A stretch of DNA of 64,000 bases from DAIOEK01 sp963828285 (GTDB taxonomy: Bacteria > Chloroflexota > Anaerolineae > Anaerolineales > Anaerolineaceae): assembly GCA_963828285.1 (NCBI GenBank), contig CAWHEB010000002.1, positions 310,001-374,000 on the forward strand. The letters are read 5' to 3'. Shown here piece after piece: positions 45,268 through 55,340 of the stretch. The translations under genes were made by a program, and so were the position numbers. Under the pieces are notes generated by a model that saw only the letters and a program-made list of their open reading frames with translations, had not been told where the DNA came from and ran no database searches. Numbering within the stretch: position 1 is the stretch's first letter; each line of letters begins with the position of its first letter.

Positions 45268-46962
45268 TTACTGGGGCGTGATTTCTGTGGTGCGGGTGAT
45301 ATAGGTTTCGTTGGTCGCGCAGGTACAGGCAATAATGGTTTTATCGCCCTTGCTAAGGGTACCTTTATAAGCCTGTGCGGCGGCAGTGACCTGCCAGCCA
45401 TCCATATTGAGCGGCAGCGGACCACCAGCCAGTATCCATTCGCCATTATATTTCCTGGCCATATGGAAGTGTGTTCCCGTAGACACTCCGCCTTCGCAAG
45501 ATGGATGACCAATGCGGACTCCCTGTTCAATGAATTCGCCAAGTTCCACTCTATCCTGAGTGGCAATATGCATGTAGAGAATGTTCCAGCCGGTTTGTTC
45601 GTTTCCATCCCCATCCAGATCGAGGACTACAACACCCCCGCCTGTCCGAACGACAAGACCTGATGTTGCTGAAAGAACCCATTCGGCGGATGAAATACAC
45701 CCTGATGCGCTGGAGGAGGGAGAGAGATCGATGGCTGCCCTTGCACCCTGTGCACCCCACGCGGAGTGCGGTCCTCCTGTGTAGCTCCATATCTTATCCG
45801 GTTCTATCGGAAGGATGAATGAAGGTTGTTCCAAAGTTGCCGGGAACAACGGTTCGGTTACCATCGCGCGAAGTTCAGGGTTGCCAAACATCCTGCTGTG
45901 CAGCTGGCTGAAACTCTCGTCAGAATACATCGCCTTTTCCCATTCGTCCCGGCTGAGCATTCTGGCAAAGAGATATTGGATACCAAAGGTCCCTGCATTC
46001 AATTCTGGTGCGGCGGGTAAAACGGATCCGTCGATGAATTCAATACTAGTCAGAATTCCTTCGCGCCAGCCGTAGTATCCGACATTGAGCTGACTGACAG
46101 CCCAGGTGAGCTGGGGATACAAACCCAGACGAAGTTCATCGGGGTGCCCCATTGGAAAATGTTTGATCTTCTCATTTGCCGGCTGTCCATAGACCCAACC
46201 GCTTCTATATTCCAGCATGGAAAGTAAGACACGCGGATTGATCGAGTTCTCGACCGCGACCTTTTCAATGACTCCGGCACCGTCCAGCCATCCTGAACTG
46301 TTCAGGTACTCTTTATAAGTGCTCAGGTAACCTCCCGCTTCTTGCACAAAAGCGGACACATCCAGATCCAACCCCGAAGGTGAAAATACTACCTCGCTAT
46401 CGGGCATTAATACTTTACTCGAAGACATCTCCCCTTGTTTGGTCGGGATCATTAAGACCAGTTTTGGATCGAGGAAACCAGTCGCAGGTAGATCGGACCG
46501 GGAGGTGATCTCATCAACTGTCACACCAAATCGGGCAGCCAGAGCTGGGAGTGTATCACCCGCCTGGGTGTTATAGACTGTGGTAGCCGTGGACGAATTG
46601 TTTTTCGGCGGATTGTGCACCAGCGCCGGGGTGGGGATCACTGCAGCCTCATCTGGCTTGTCATCCACCGCCAACAAAGTCGGCAACATCGATTCATCAC
46701 CACTGCCAATCCCGGCCAGACCTGGTGTTGGTTCAACAGCTTCCACGACCGCTGCGGGTTCGGGTGTAATTGCTGTGTCGGGTGTAGGCTGGATATAAGT
46801 GAAACCGGTCGGTGCTGTCGTCACTTCGGCAGCCAGCTCATCGATCGTCATATAATCATTGCGACAACCGGATACTGTAACAAATAGAATGATCACCAGA
46901 ACAGTCCGGATGAAACCGGCTTGTATTCTGGTGAGAGTTTTAGTGTGTGATTTGATTGACAT
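45268..46962 (-). CDS. LysM-M23 peptidase-like lipoprotein (copy 2)
   Basis: About 564 residues from ATG 46962, which overlaps the end of copy 1 by 23 bases. Lipobox VSGC, Thr/Pro-rich linker, LysM (YNTQAGDTLPALAARFGV), the shared central domain (ENSINPRVLLSMLEYRSGWV) and M23 domain (GGPHSAWGAQGARAAIDLSP; LYMHI; GTHFHMARKYNGEW) with LDLDGDGNEQTGWN between. A longer open frame extends upstream, but it overlaps copy 1 deeply and lacks a signal peptide. Confidence 0.85.
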   Translation of the reverse strand: MSIKSHTKTLTRIQAGFIRTVLVIILFVTVSGCRNDYMTIDELAAEVTTAPTGFTYIQPTPDTAITPEPAAVVEAVEPTPGLAGIGSGDESMLPTLLAVDDKPDEAAVIPTPALVHNPPKNNSSTATTVYNTQAGDTLPALAARFGVTVDEITSRSDLPATGFLDPKLVLMIPTKQGEMSSSKVLMPDSEVVFSPSGLDLDVSAFVQEAGGYLSTYKEYLNSSGWLDGAGVIEKVAVENSINPRVLLSMLEYRSGWVYGQPANEKIKHFPMGHPDELRLGLYPQLTWAVSQLNVGYYGWREGILTSIEFIDGSVLPAAPELNAGTFGIQYLFARMLSRDEWEKAMYSDESFSQLHSRMFGNPELRAMVTEPLFPATLEQPSFILPIEPDKIWSYTGGPHSAWGAQGARAAIDLSPSSSASGCISSAEWVLSATSGLVVRTGGGVVVLDLDGDGNEQTGWNILYMHIATQDRVELGEFIEQGVRIGHPSCEGGVSTGTHFHMARKYNGEWILAGGPLPLNMDGWQVTAAAQAYKGTLSKGDKTIIACTCATNETYITRTTEITPQ

Positions 46963-48505
46963 CCCTGAAACCATTAAACGCTTCGATCGAAACACCTTCT
47001 CTGGATAAGAAACCGTCATATTCTGTTCCGGTTCCGGAAGAAACCCATCCATCCAGATTGAATGGAATACTCCCATCAGCTGCAATCCACATGCCATTAT
47101 AACGACGGGCAATATGGAGGTGAGTTGCATTAGATATACCACCTTCACAGGATGGATGACCGATCTGGTCGCCAGCTTTCAGCTTTTCACCCGTGTTGAC
47201 TCTCCCCTCGGCATCAACATGCAAATACAACAGACTCCACCCGGTCTGCGGAAAACCATCTCCATCCAGGTCCTGGATTACCAACCCATTCTCAGAGTAG
47301 ATCACAGTACCGTCCGCGGCAGCAGTGACCCAGTTATCGCTCATTTTGCATTGCTGCGGTTCGCCAGGCGGAGCAAAATCAAGCGCTGCCCAGGCTGACC
47401 CATCACCCCAACCGGCATGCGGACCGCCAGTGAAAGACCAGCTTTCCCCTGCCGTGAATGGGAGTTGCATTCCGGGTTGTGACAGATCGGCAGGCAGCAG
47501 CGGTTCCAGGCTTTGGTCAAACGGATATCCAAAAAGATCCTGATATGTTTTGAACACGCCATCCACAGAGATCGCTGTCTCCCAGTCAGACAATCCGTAA
47601 AGGTTACTCATTAATTGCTGTACGCCCACCGTGCCTGCATTAACCTCGGGATTGACCGGAATGATCGCGCCATCGGCAAGTAGAAATGCCGGTATGGCGT
47701 TGATCTTCCACAGATAGAATCCCCGGTTGAGCTGGTTGGCGGCAAAACTGAGCTGTTTATATAGTCCTGCTCGTCTCTCATCGAAATATCCCAGCGGATA
47801 TTGGATCGTCGTCTCGGTTGGATTCGGGTTTGTCACCCAGCCTGAGGTGTATTCAAGAACAGCAAGCAGTATCCGTGGATGGACAGATACTTCGTTAGCT
47901 ACACGCAAAACTATCTGGCTGCCGGTATAGGACTTTCCATCCACATCTTCCTGATATTGGCTCAGATACCCGGCTTTTCCTTTAATATAGGCTTCCGTAT
48001 CAAATAATATACTGGTCGGGCTGTTGATTAATTCCGAATCGGGAATGATTTTGAAATCGGATCCGCTGCCGGATGGTGTTGGCGCCGGTATGAGCAGATA
48101 TTGCCCCACCGACAGATTGTTCGGGTCCGCGATATTGTTCGCCCGGGCGATCGCTTCAAAATCCACGTTATATCTGGCCGCGATCGATGCCAGGGAATCT
48201 CCCCGCTGAACGTAATACTCTTCTGGTTCCTGGCGTAATGTCGGCACGATCTTGGGTGCATCCGGTGTTGGTGAGAGGATCGGCGCGTCCGGTTCACGGG
48301 TGGGCAGATCATAAAATGCCAGGGTCGGGGTCGGAGTGATGGCGCAAGCACCGGTGGCTGCTGCTCCCGATGGACATGGTGTGACCATGACTCCCTGCCC
48401 GGATGGATTCCAGGGTTCTGCCGTTGGTGCTTCCCTCGTGCAGGCAAGCGCTGCCGCTGCTAAAACCAGAATAGCCAGGAACAGTCTTTTATCAACCGGG
48501 ATCAT
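46940..48505 (-). CDS. LysM-M23 peptidase-like lipoprotein (copy 1)
   Basis: 521 residues. Lipobox ALAC near residue 22, linker, LysM (YYVQRGDSLASIAARYNVDF), central domain (EVSVHPRILLAVLEYTSGWV) and M23-like domain (GGPHAGWGDGSAWAALDFAP; LLYLHV; ATHLHIARRYNGMW), with the QDLDGDGFPQTGWS insertion. First of three paralogues in a row, 4 bases after the HIT gene. All three conserve the same layout, so they probably act on the same cell-wall polymer. Confidence 0.87.
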   Translation of the reverse strand: MIPVDKRLFLAILVLAAAALACTREAPTAEPWNPSGQGVMVTPCPSGAAATGACAITPTPTLAFYDLPTREPDAPILSPTPDAPKIVPTLRQEPEEYYVQRGDSLASIAARYNVDFEAIARANNIADPNNLSVGQYLLIPAPTPSGSGSDFKIIPDSELINSPTSILFDTEAYIKGKAGYLSQYQEDVDGKSYTGSQIVLRVANEVSVHPRILLAVLEYTSGWVTNPNPTETTIQYPLGYFDERRAGLYKQLSFAANQLNRGFYLWKINAIPAFLLADGAIIPVNPEVNAGTVGVQQLMSNLYGLSDWETAISVDGVFKTYQDLFGYPFDQSLEPLLPADLSQPGMQLPFTAGESWSFTGGPHAGWGDGSAWAALDFAPPGEPQQCKMSDNWVTAAADGTVIYSENGLVIQDLDGDGFPQTGWSLLYLHVDAEGRVNTGEKLKAGDQIGHPSCEGGISNATHLHIARRYNGMWIAADGSIPFNLDGWVSSGTGTEYDGFLSREGVSIEAFNGFRDVNQITH

Positions 48506-48509
48506 GTAT

Positions 48510-48857
48510 TTAACAAAGCTTCACTGATAGAGTTTTCCCGCCCAATAGATGCATGTGCAGATGCTGGACCGATTGACCAGCCTGATCGCCAGTGTTCACC
48601 ACCAGGCGGTAACCACCTTCGGCGATGCCTTCCTTTTCGGCAAGCATCCGTGCCGTGGTAAAAAGATGTCCCAATGAGCATTCATCCCCAACTGTGACAT
48701 CATTCACCTGTGCGAGGTGTTGAGTGGGAACGATGAGAAGATGTACTGGTGCCATCGGATGGATATCGCGAAAGGCGATTACTTTCTCATCCTTATAGAT
48801 GATCTGGCTGGGAATTTTACCTTCGATGATCTTGCAAAAAATACAATCTTCTTTCAT
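48510..48857 (-). CDS. HIT-family nucleotide hydrolase (HinT-like)
   Basis: 115 residues. Zinc-ribbon-like CIFCKII start, PMAPVHLLIVP, and the histidine triad HLHMHLLGG near the C-terminus. Family members hydrolyse purine nucleoside phosphoramidates. Sits inside the envelope operon, 12 bases after the deacetylase gene. Confidence 0.92.
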   Translation of the reverse strand: MKEDCIFCKIIEGKIPSQIIYKDEKVIAFRDIHPMAPVHLLIVPTQHLAQVNDVTVGDECSLGHLFTTARMLAEKEGIAEGGYRLVVNTGDQAGQSVQHLHMHLLGGKTLSVKLC

Positions 48858-48869
48858 CAGACCCTCGTG

Positions 48870-50033
48870 TTATGGTGTGGAATTTATACCGGGAATCGGT
48901 CCGTACTTCTCTTTACAAACTATATCATAATATAAAATTTCAGTCTCTTTATTGGCACTGGCTTCCTTGCCTGCCTGCTCGCCAATGTTCATCACTTCAT
49001 CGATCTTGCCGGCAGCATCACTGCTCCAATAACGCGGCAAAACCATCAGCGGATCGCTGATCATTCCCTCTGGGATGTAGGATGGGCGCGCCGAATCGCT
49101 TTGATCGCTCAATGGGATCCAGTTGAACATCACCGGTCCGCGCGGATTGACGGTAAAGCCCAATTTGTATCCTGCTTCGTGCGCAATTTCCACTGCTTTC
49201 TGAGTGAAGCTACCGCCTGGCCAGATGTATGCGATCGGTTTCTTTCCAAACTGTTTCTCAATGAAATCCACGGCGCCGAATATCTCGGAGCGCATGAAAT
49301 CCTCGCTCGAATCACCGGTGATGTTGATATTGTGGACGACTCCATGTGCTTGCATATCGATGTTTCCGGTCGAGGCATACTGCTTCAATGGTGGCAGCAG
49401 ATCCGGGTTACCGTCGTCGAATCCGATATATGCATTGGTCACCGAGCGCCAGCCGTTCTTCTGCATGAACGGGAAGAAATGGTCCATGAAGTATTCCAGC
49501 GAGTGCCGGTCATCCACCAGTAACAGCATCGAACGGGGTGGGATCTTTGCATTCTTCTGTAAAAAGTTCGCCAATTCCTCGGTGGTGATGGTCTGGAAGC
49601 CGGTTTCCGCTGCATGTTCCATGATCTTTTTCTGATAATTGTGGGAGATCTGGTCATAACGCGTACCGTCGGTGGCACCTTTGGTGATGCTGTGATACAT
49701 GATCACCATCACCACTGTCCCTGGCCGGCTGTTGTTCTCGTCCCAGCGCGCTTTCAGATATTCGCAGGTGTCAGTGATATATGTGTGCGGTGCATCCAGC
49801 GGATTGAGCAAACTGGTCTGGTAGACTCCCGGCAATGCCGGTGGAGTCCGCAGGGCTGTCGGAGTCGGGGGAAGCGGGGTCGCGCTTGGTTCCGGTGTGG
49901 ATGTGGCTGGCAGTGGAGTCGTAGTGGCATCCGGGAGTGCGCTAGGGGCGGCAGTTGGTGTAAGCGGAGCAGCGCAACCAGCCAGAACAAAGATAATGAT
50001 GATGACTGCCACTAATTTTCGAAATAAGTTCAT
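48870..50033 (-). CDS. Polysaccharide deacetylase family lipoprotein
   Basis: 387 residues from ATG 50033. Lipobox VLAGC, Thr/Pro-rich linker, then a NodB-like domain: MVIMYHSITKGATDG, LLLVDDRHSLEYFMDHFFPF (catalytic Asp pair), MQAHGVVHNINIT (metal His), AYIWPGGSFTQKAVEIAHEA. Probably removes acetyl groups from peptidoglycan or another glycan outside the membrane. First gene of the envelope operon. Confidence 0.87.
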   Translation of the reverse strand: MNLFRKLVAVIIIIFVLAGCAAPLTPTAAPSALPDATTTPLPATSTPEPSATPLPPTPTALRTPPALPGVYQTSLLNPLDAPHTYITDTCEYLKARWDENNSRPGTVVMVIMYHSITKGATDGTRYDQISHNYQKKIMEHAAETGFQTITTEELANFLQKNAKIPPRSMLLLVDDRHSLEYFMDHFFPFMQKNGWRSVTNAYIGFDDGNPDLLPPLKQYASTGNIDMQAHGVVHNINITGDSSEDFMRSEIFGAVDFIEKQFGKKPIAYIWPGGSFTQKAVEIAHEAGYKLGFTVNPRGPVMFNWIPLSDQSDSARPSYIPEGMISDPLMVLPRYWSSDAAGKIDEVMNIGEQAGKEASANKETEILYYDIVCKEKYGPIPGINSTP

Positions 50034-50324
50034 GATTTTTTCCCTGAAATTTATCACTTTCCCCGGAATGATTCTTGCACTACAATTATAGCGTATTGCT
50101 AACCGTGCCCAAACGAAAAACAATTCAAATCCTTACATCCTTTGGTTAGCAACACACGGGATCGGGGTCTGAAGTGCCCGCATTGATTACGTTTGTTTCA
50201 CGTAAATATACCTTTTGCCATATTAAGGAACGGGTATATGTTCCGATTTTAACTTCAGAGGCCTTTTCCGACAACCGGGAAAACTGTGTTGTCGAAGTTT
50301 CATTTGGATTGGATATAGAATAAT

Positions 50325-51596
50325 ATGGTGACCGAGCACCGCCAGGACCGCATCTACCGCTTGGAAAGATTGCTCGAGGTTAGTCGAAATTTGAATGCCA
50401 ACCTCGACCTGGAACCGTACCTTAAATCGGTCATTGAGATCGCCTCAGAACTGACCTTCAGCGAAGAAACATCCATCCTCGAAGTGGATGAAGAACAGGA
50501 TCATCTGCATTACACAGCTTCACCCTGGTACCGCCTCGAGAAGCTGAAACCGATCAGTATCCCCCTTGATAAGAGTATCGCCGGCTGGGTCTTTACCCAT
50601 TGCCAACCGTTGATCATCCAGGATGCTCAAAAAGACCCGCGCTTATTCCGCGAGGTAGACCTGACCCTCGAAAATGAAACCATTAATATTGTTGCGGTCC
50701 CCATGGTCATCAAAGGCAAAACCATTGGTGTCATGGAATCTGTCAATAAAATTTCCCGGGCAAATTACACCGAAGAGGATGTAACCATCCTTGAGACGCT
50801 GGCTGCCCAGGCAGCGGTTGCCATCCAGAATCAGAAACTGCTTGATAGCGCACAGAATTCCTACCGCCAGCTTTTGGAACTGGATCGGATGAAATCGGAT
50901 TTCTTGGCTATCTCTTCGCATGAACTGCGCATCCCGCTGGGACTGATCCTCGGGCATGCTTCACTGTTGCAGGAAGATGCCACCGGCGATCTCAAAGTCC
51001 AACTGGATACCATCGTCCGCAATGCCATGCATTTGAAAGACATCATCGAGGATCTGGCTGATGTGGATAACTTCCAGACCGGCATGGCCCGCGTCCGCAG
51101 ACGTCCCGTGGCAGTGGATCGTCTGATCAAGGATGTGGTCAGCTCTTATCAGGAGCTTGCCCGCACCAATAATGTAGCTCTGCGCGCGGATATCGCCCGT
51201 GCCAACCTGAACATTGATGGTGACGCTCACAAGATCCGCATAGCTCTGGGCAACCTGGTGAAAAATGCGCTCATCTTCACTGATCCCGGTGACCGGGTGC
51301 TGGTGGTCGCGGAGCATATCCCCGGCTACGTCAAAGTGTCTGTCATTGATAACGGCATCGGCATCCCCGAAAAGGATCAGGAACGCATCTTCGACCGCTT
51401 CTTCCAGGTGGAGTCTCACCTCACCCGCCGTCACGGCGGCATGGGACTGGGGCTCGCTATCGCCCGCGGAATGATCGATATGCACGGCGGTCGCGTCTGG
51501 GTGGACAGCGTGGAGAACAAAGGCAGCAACTTCCAGTTCATCCTGCCGCTGAACACAGAACAGGTCAGCGCAGCGCAGCGTGTATTTTTAACCTGA
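50325..51596 (+). CDS. GAF-domain sensor histidine kinase
   Basis: 423 residues, soluble. N-terminal coiled region, GAF domain (about 20-170: LEPYLKSVIEIASELTF ... AIQNQKLLD), dimerisation/phospho-acceptor H-box DFLAISSHELRIPLG (about 200), and HATPase: N box NLVKNALIFT, G1 VIDNGIGIPEKD, F box RIFDRFFQVE, G2 GGMGLGLAIARGMI. No response regulator is adjacent, so it is an orphan kinase in this window. Ends 31 bases before tRNA-Pro. Confidence 0.92.
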   Translation: MVTEHRQDRIYRLERLLEVSRNLNANLDLEPYLKSVIEIASELTFSEETSILEVDEEQDHLHYTASPWYRLEKLKPISIPLDKSIAGWVFTHCQPLIIQDAQKDPRLFREVDLTLENETINIVAVPMVIKGKTIGVMESVNKISRANYTEEDVTILETLAAQAAVAIQNQKLLDSAQNSYRQLLELDRMKSDFLAISSHELRIPLGLILGHASLLQEDATGDLKVQLDTIVRNAMHLKDIIEDLADVDNFQTGMARVRRRPVAVDRLIKDVVSSYQELARTNNVALRADIARANLNIDGDAHKIRIALGNLVKNALIFTDPGDRVLVVAEHIPGYVKVSVIDNGIGIPEKDQERIFDRFFQVESHLTRRHGGMGLGLAIARGMIDMHGGRVWVDSVENKGSNFQFILPLNTEQVSAAQRVFLT

Positions 51597-51608
51597 GCGC
51601 ACAGGCTG

Positions 51609-51617
51609 TGGTATAAT
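51609..51617 (+). promoter_or_regulatory. Extended -10 element before tRNA-Pro
   Basis: TGGTATAAT ends 10 bases before the tRNA; TGn plus a perfect TATAAT. Confidence 0.65.
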
Positions 51618-51627
51618 CCTCGTCGCT

Positions 51628-51702
51628 CGGGGTGTGGCTCAGTCCGGCTAGAGTACGCGGTTCGGGACCGCGAGATCGAGGGTTCAAATCCCTCCGCCCC
51701 GA
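51628..51702 (+). tRNA. tRNA-Pro (anticodon CGG)
   Basis: Acceptor CGGGGTG/CGCCCCG, anticodon stem CGCGG/CCGCG with loop TTCGGGA, T arm GAGGGTTCAAATCCCTC, discriminator A; the C1-G72 pair is typical of bacterial tRNA-Pro. Confidence 0.95.
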
Positions 51703-51714
51703 CAAGACAGACCG

Positions 51715-51746
51715 AAATCCTAAGGGTTCATCCTTTGGGATTTTTT
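51715..51746 (+). terminator. Terminator after tRNA-Pro
   Basis: AAATCC-TAAGG pairs with CCTTT-GGGATTT around GTTCAT and runs into a T tract. Confidence 0.75.
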
Positions 51747-51807
51747 GTTTGCACTTGACCTATCCCCCCAAATGTCCTTCGGCATTTGGGGGGAATGAAA
51801 GGGGGGC
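51741..51807. repeat. Dispersed hairpin repeat, copy 1
   Basis: TTTTTTGTTTGCACTTGACC followed by a hairpin CCCCCCAAATG / CATTTGGGGGG (51764-51774, 51783-51793) and a G-rich tail GAAAGGGGGGCC. The same unit recurs near 59347 and 59593. Confidence 0.85.
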
Positions 51808-51952
51808 CTTGACCCATACTTATTCAGATTTCGCCTGGGAACTCCAAATTTATTCTCTTAAACTTGCAAATTAATCCTTCTCGAACGAAAATAAAGATAT
51901 GAGTGGATCATAAGTAACATGTTGATCATTCAGACTAACCATTGGGGGAGGC

Positions 51953-52777
51953 GTGATGACACCACCAGAAACAGCTTTGAAACCAAATGACAGAGTAGTC
52001 ATCAAATACGATTGCGGAGAATACTACGCGGACTATCCTTCGCAGATCATCCTCTCCGCCAGCCGGGGCAGCACAGGTCGGATTGTGAGCCTGGATGAAT
52101 TCAAAAAAGACTTCATCCAAAGGCTGGGGAAACATTCGCCTTCCCAGGAACAAAAGCAATCTTATCTTGCACACTTTGCCGTCGTACAACAGGCAATGGC
52201 ATACGGACTGCAGTATCCGGTTCTTTTTGAGGAAGTGAAGCGTCCTTCTGATCCATCAAACGTCCTGCTCTCCCAGAACCATGCGATCGAATTGGTGGAT
52301 GGCGCAGCTGTGGAGAAAGTTGGCAGCAGCGCAGGGGTACTCAATCAGGTCTCATCATTGTTCGGACATACTTCCCAAAATCCGGGTCCAGTCGAAAAGA
52401 TCGTTTGGCCTCCACCTAAACCGGTTCACGATCAAGCAAAATTCACGGATATTGAACTTGCGATTGTGATGTCTAGCAAAAAGCCGGCAACCAGGGAAGA
52501 TATTAAGTTTGTATATTCGCGATATCTCAGCACATTACCCTATCACAATCTATGGTTCAGACTCAAACAAGTGGTTGCCGAGGCTGCATTTGACATCATG
52601 GATACCTTGCATTTTCCCAAGCACAACCATGCCGGATACAGTTGGGAGCAAATATCCGATATGCTGGATAAAAACGATCCGCGGAGTTCATTGTGGTACA
52701 CACCTGAACAACGAGAGGCATTGATCGTCGCGGCGCAGAAAATCTATCAACTGGAAAACCAGGGTGGGCTTCGTTGA
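51953..52777 (+). CDS. Protein of unknown function
   Basis: 274 residues with GTG then ATG at the start, preceded by a very strong GGGGGAGG ribosome site. No signal peptide or membrane segment. The middle is low in complexity (GPVEKIVWPPPKPVHDQ); the C-terminus has TREDIKFVYSRYLSTLPYH and YSWEQISDMLDKNDPRS. No family recognised. Confidence 0.7.
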   Translation: MMTPPETALKPNDRVVIKYDCGEYYADYPSQIILSASRGSTGRIVSLDEFKKDFIQRLGKHSPSQEQKQSYLAHFAVVQQAMAYGLQYPVLFEEVKRPSDPSNVLLSQNHAIELVDGAAVEKVGSSAGVLNQVSSLFGHTSQNPGPVEKIVWPPPKPVHDQAKFTDIELAIVMSSKKPATREDIKFVYSRYLSTLPYHNLWFRLKQVVAEAAFDIMDTLHFPKHNHAGYSWEQISDMLDKNDPRSSLWYTPEQREALIVAAQKIYQLENQGGLR

Positions 52778-52909
52778 GGATCATTTTCTTTATCAGGTTT
52801 AACATATTCCCGACAAATGCGGGCAGGTGAAATTTCAAAGCGAGCATAGGGTATTGTGCATGCTTTATTCTGCTGTATAGAAACTTCACAACGGAGAGAA
52901 TTCGGATAA

Positions 52910-53182
52910 ATGAAATTTAATACAAGGTTTACGAAATTGGATGAGTTCTACCCGGCTGTGGCGTCCTTAATTGAATGGCTTATTAAAGATGGTTATTTTG
53001 AAGAATCGCAAAGATTAAAAACAGCGATGATTGCCGGATCAACCGGTTCAGAAACCCTTGGCAATATTGTGCATACGATAAAAAGTATGAAAGGGAATTA
53101 CTCATCAGAGTTAAGGAAAGAAATCGATGAGTGCCTGATATTCGCGCGCCATCATCGGAAAATAATGGGACTTGACCAATAG
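52910..53182 (+). CDS. Small protein of unknown function
   Basis: 90 residues, charged and helical, for example FYPAVASLIEWLIKDGYFEE then LGNIVHTIKSMKGNYSSELR. Ribosome site GGAGAG upstream. Could be a small helical bundle; no family recognised. Confidence 0.6.
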   Translation: MKFNTRFTKLDEFYPAVASLIEWLIKDGYFEESQRLKTAMIAGSTGSETLGNIVHTIKSMKGNYSSELRKEIDECLIFARHHRKIMGLDQ

Positions 53183-53329
53183 GCGAGATGACAGGTTCTT
53201 CAACCCGATCGGATGATGATTGACACATGACTGTTAATTAGTAATTGCATTTTAATTCCGGATCAACCACATTTACAGATAATCAGGATTTCCCCCACAA
53301 AAAATATAAACACACCTATCCCATACCAC

Positions 53330-53791
53330 TTATGAAAGGATTCTTGAATCCCGTGTTTCCGTAATCAAAGAATCAGCCATCCTTGTCGCATCCTCGGTAT
53401 AATTCAGGCAGCTTTCCATGAGATTGTTTTCCATGAATTGTTGCTGCCCTGCCTCGGTGGCCAGATTGCAGCCTGTCAATTGTTGACAATTGACAGACCC
53501 ATATTTCCTTTCAAAACGGTATATCAATTCTTGAGTAAGTTTGTAGCAAGGCTCAACCGATCCATCAGGGGAGTTTCTGCCCGCTACGAGACTGATACCC
53601 AGTAACGCTCCGCTAACGGCTCCACACATGCCGCCCGTCCGGGATATACCGCTGCATAACCCGGTTGCGATTCTAGGGATCAAATCCGAATGGATGCCCT
53701 GGCTTTCTGCCAACGCTTGCAGAACACTCTCTGCACAATAATATCCCGACCCAAAAAGTTCTCTACTGCGTTTTGGAGCTTGTTCACTCAT
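53330..53791 (-). CDS. C_GCAxxG_C_C family redox-type protein
   Basis: 153 residues with the family's cysteine pattern: YYCAESVLQAL, LCSGISRTGGMCGAVSGALLG, then EPCYK, VNCQQLTGCNL and ESCLNY. Relatives are thought to be membrane-associated or redox-active, but no function is established. First of several minus-strand genes read towards it from the LuxR regulator side. Confidence 0.85.
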   Translation of the reverse strand: MSEQAPKRSRELFGSGYYCAESVLQALAESQGIHSDLIPRIATGLCSGISRTGGMCGAVSGALLGISLVAGRNSPDGSVEPCYKLTQELIYRFERKYGSVNCQQLTGCNLATEAGQQQFMENNLMESCLNYTEDATRMADSLITETRDSRILS

Positions 53792-53969
53792 GTTCCATCT
53801 CCTTGTTCGGGTCCATTCTCAGAATAATCCCTGCATACTCATGAGTACCAAAACCAAATTTCAGACCGGGTTTCCCACAATACTTCGTGATCTCATACTC
53901 AATTATGACATCTTCTGTAAACCTACGCTATGACTATTAGGTCATCATCATCAATTGTCGTCCGTCCGA

Positions 53970-55261
53970 TCATTGATTCCGACCACCAATCAGAACGTCA
54001 CTCATCAAATCTGTGGTGCGGCTGAATGCCATGGTCATGGAGGTAACGATCATGATCAACCCCGCTGTCGCAAAAACTGATACAACACTCCAACGCATGG
54101 CCAGACCCGACAGGCTTTGAGATAGCGGCGTCATGCACAGGTTGGCAAGCAGGATCATGCTCATTAATCGTCCCAGAAGAACTTTCGGTGTGGTGCGCTG
54201 CAAACTTGTGATCATTAGCAGGAATAGGTAACCTTCCAATGCTCCGAGGATGAATAGATCGGCGGTGGCAATCCAGACGTTCGAGATCCAGCTCATGCCA
54301 AATATCCCGAGGCCAAATGCAGCGAACATGGCAATCATTATTCCACGTACGATCCTTTTGGTCAGTTTTGGCAGGATGCCTGAAAGGATGATACCCAGCA
54401 AATTCCCGCCTGCAAAACCTGAGAGGATGATTTCATAGGTCGCTGCACCTCCTGTAAATCGTGTATCTGCCAGATAGGGGATTCCTACCAGTAATGGACC
54501 GGTAAAGCAGAGATTTGCCAATGCGATCAAGAAGAGCATCATTCGCAGCACGGGATCTTTAAGCATGTACCCGAACCCGTCTTTGATGGATTTGAAAAGT
54601 TTAACAGGTTGAGATTTCACATTCGATCTTCTAACGATTTCGCCGGAATGCATCTTCCACAGGGTGATCACTGAAACCACGAAGGTCATGGCATCGATGC
54701 CAATAGCCATACCCATACCAACTTTTTCATCGGCGAACGACGCAATTAATCCACCGGCAAGTGCCGGACCAATAAAACCGATCAAGGACGAGCTCCCCTG
54801 GGTGATCGAATTACCTGTTTGCAGATCCTCTTCAGGTACGATCAGGGGAACGATCGACATGGAAGCCGGCCCGAGAGTCCGCCCATGATGCCATTTACCG
54901 CCCCGTAAATATAGATCATCCAAACCTGCAGGGTCCCGGTAAAAACCTGTATCGCCAGTATGGCCGATATGAACAGCCTGACAAAATCGGAGAGCAGCAT
55001 CAATTTGCGTGGCGATATCCGGTCGGTGATGGCACCACCGATCACTGTGAAAATTGCTCGTGTGACTCCCCCCAAGGCCATGACCATGCCAATAGCCATG
55101 GGATCACCCGTCATTTTCATGACAAGCCAGGCTCCGGCGATGCTGTTAAATTGATCTCCCAGCATGGAGGTGCCCTGGCCAATCCATAACAATAAGAAAT
55201 CCCGAATTCCGAGGACTTTCAACATCGGGTTGCTTGAGGGGATTGCGATTGACTGTTCCAT
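53970..55261 (-). CDS. MFS exporter (EntS-like), one frameshift
   Basis: About 430 residues, 12 membrane helices. Begins MEQSIAIPSSNPMLKVLGIR from ATG 55261, with DFLLLWIGQGTSMLGDQFN (helix 1) and the loop GGAITDRISPRKLMLLSD. The frame breaks near 54878 after NGIMGGL and resumes with GPASMSIVPLIVPEEDLQ; one added base joins them. Similar proteins export siderophores, macrolides or other small molecules. Substrate unknown. Confidence 0.85.
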
Positions 55262-55340
55262 AATATGCTCCGAAAAATGAAAAAAATGATGGCTCAAGTA
55301 GAGGGACATACTTGCCATGTCCCTCTACCTGTGGATACTT

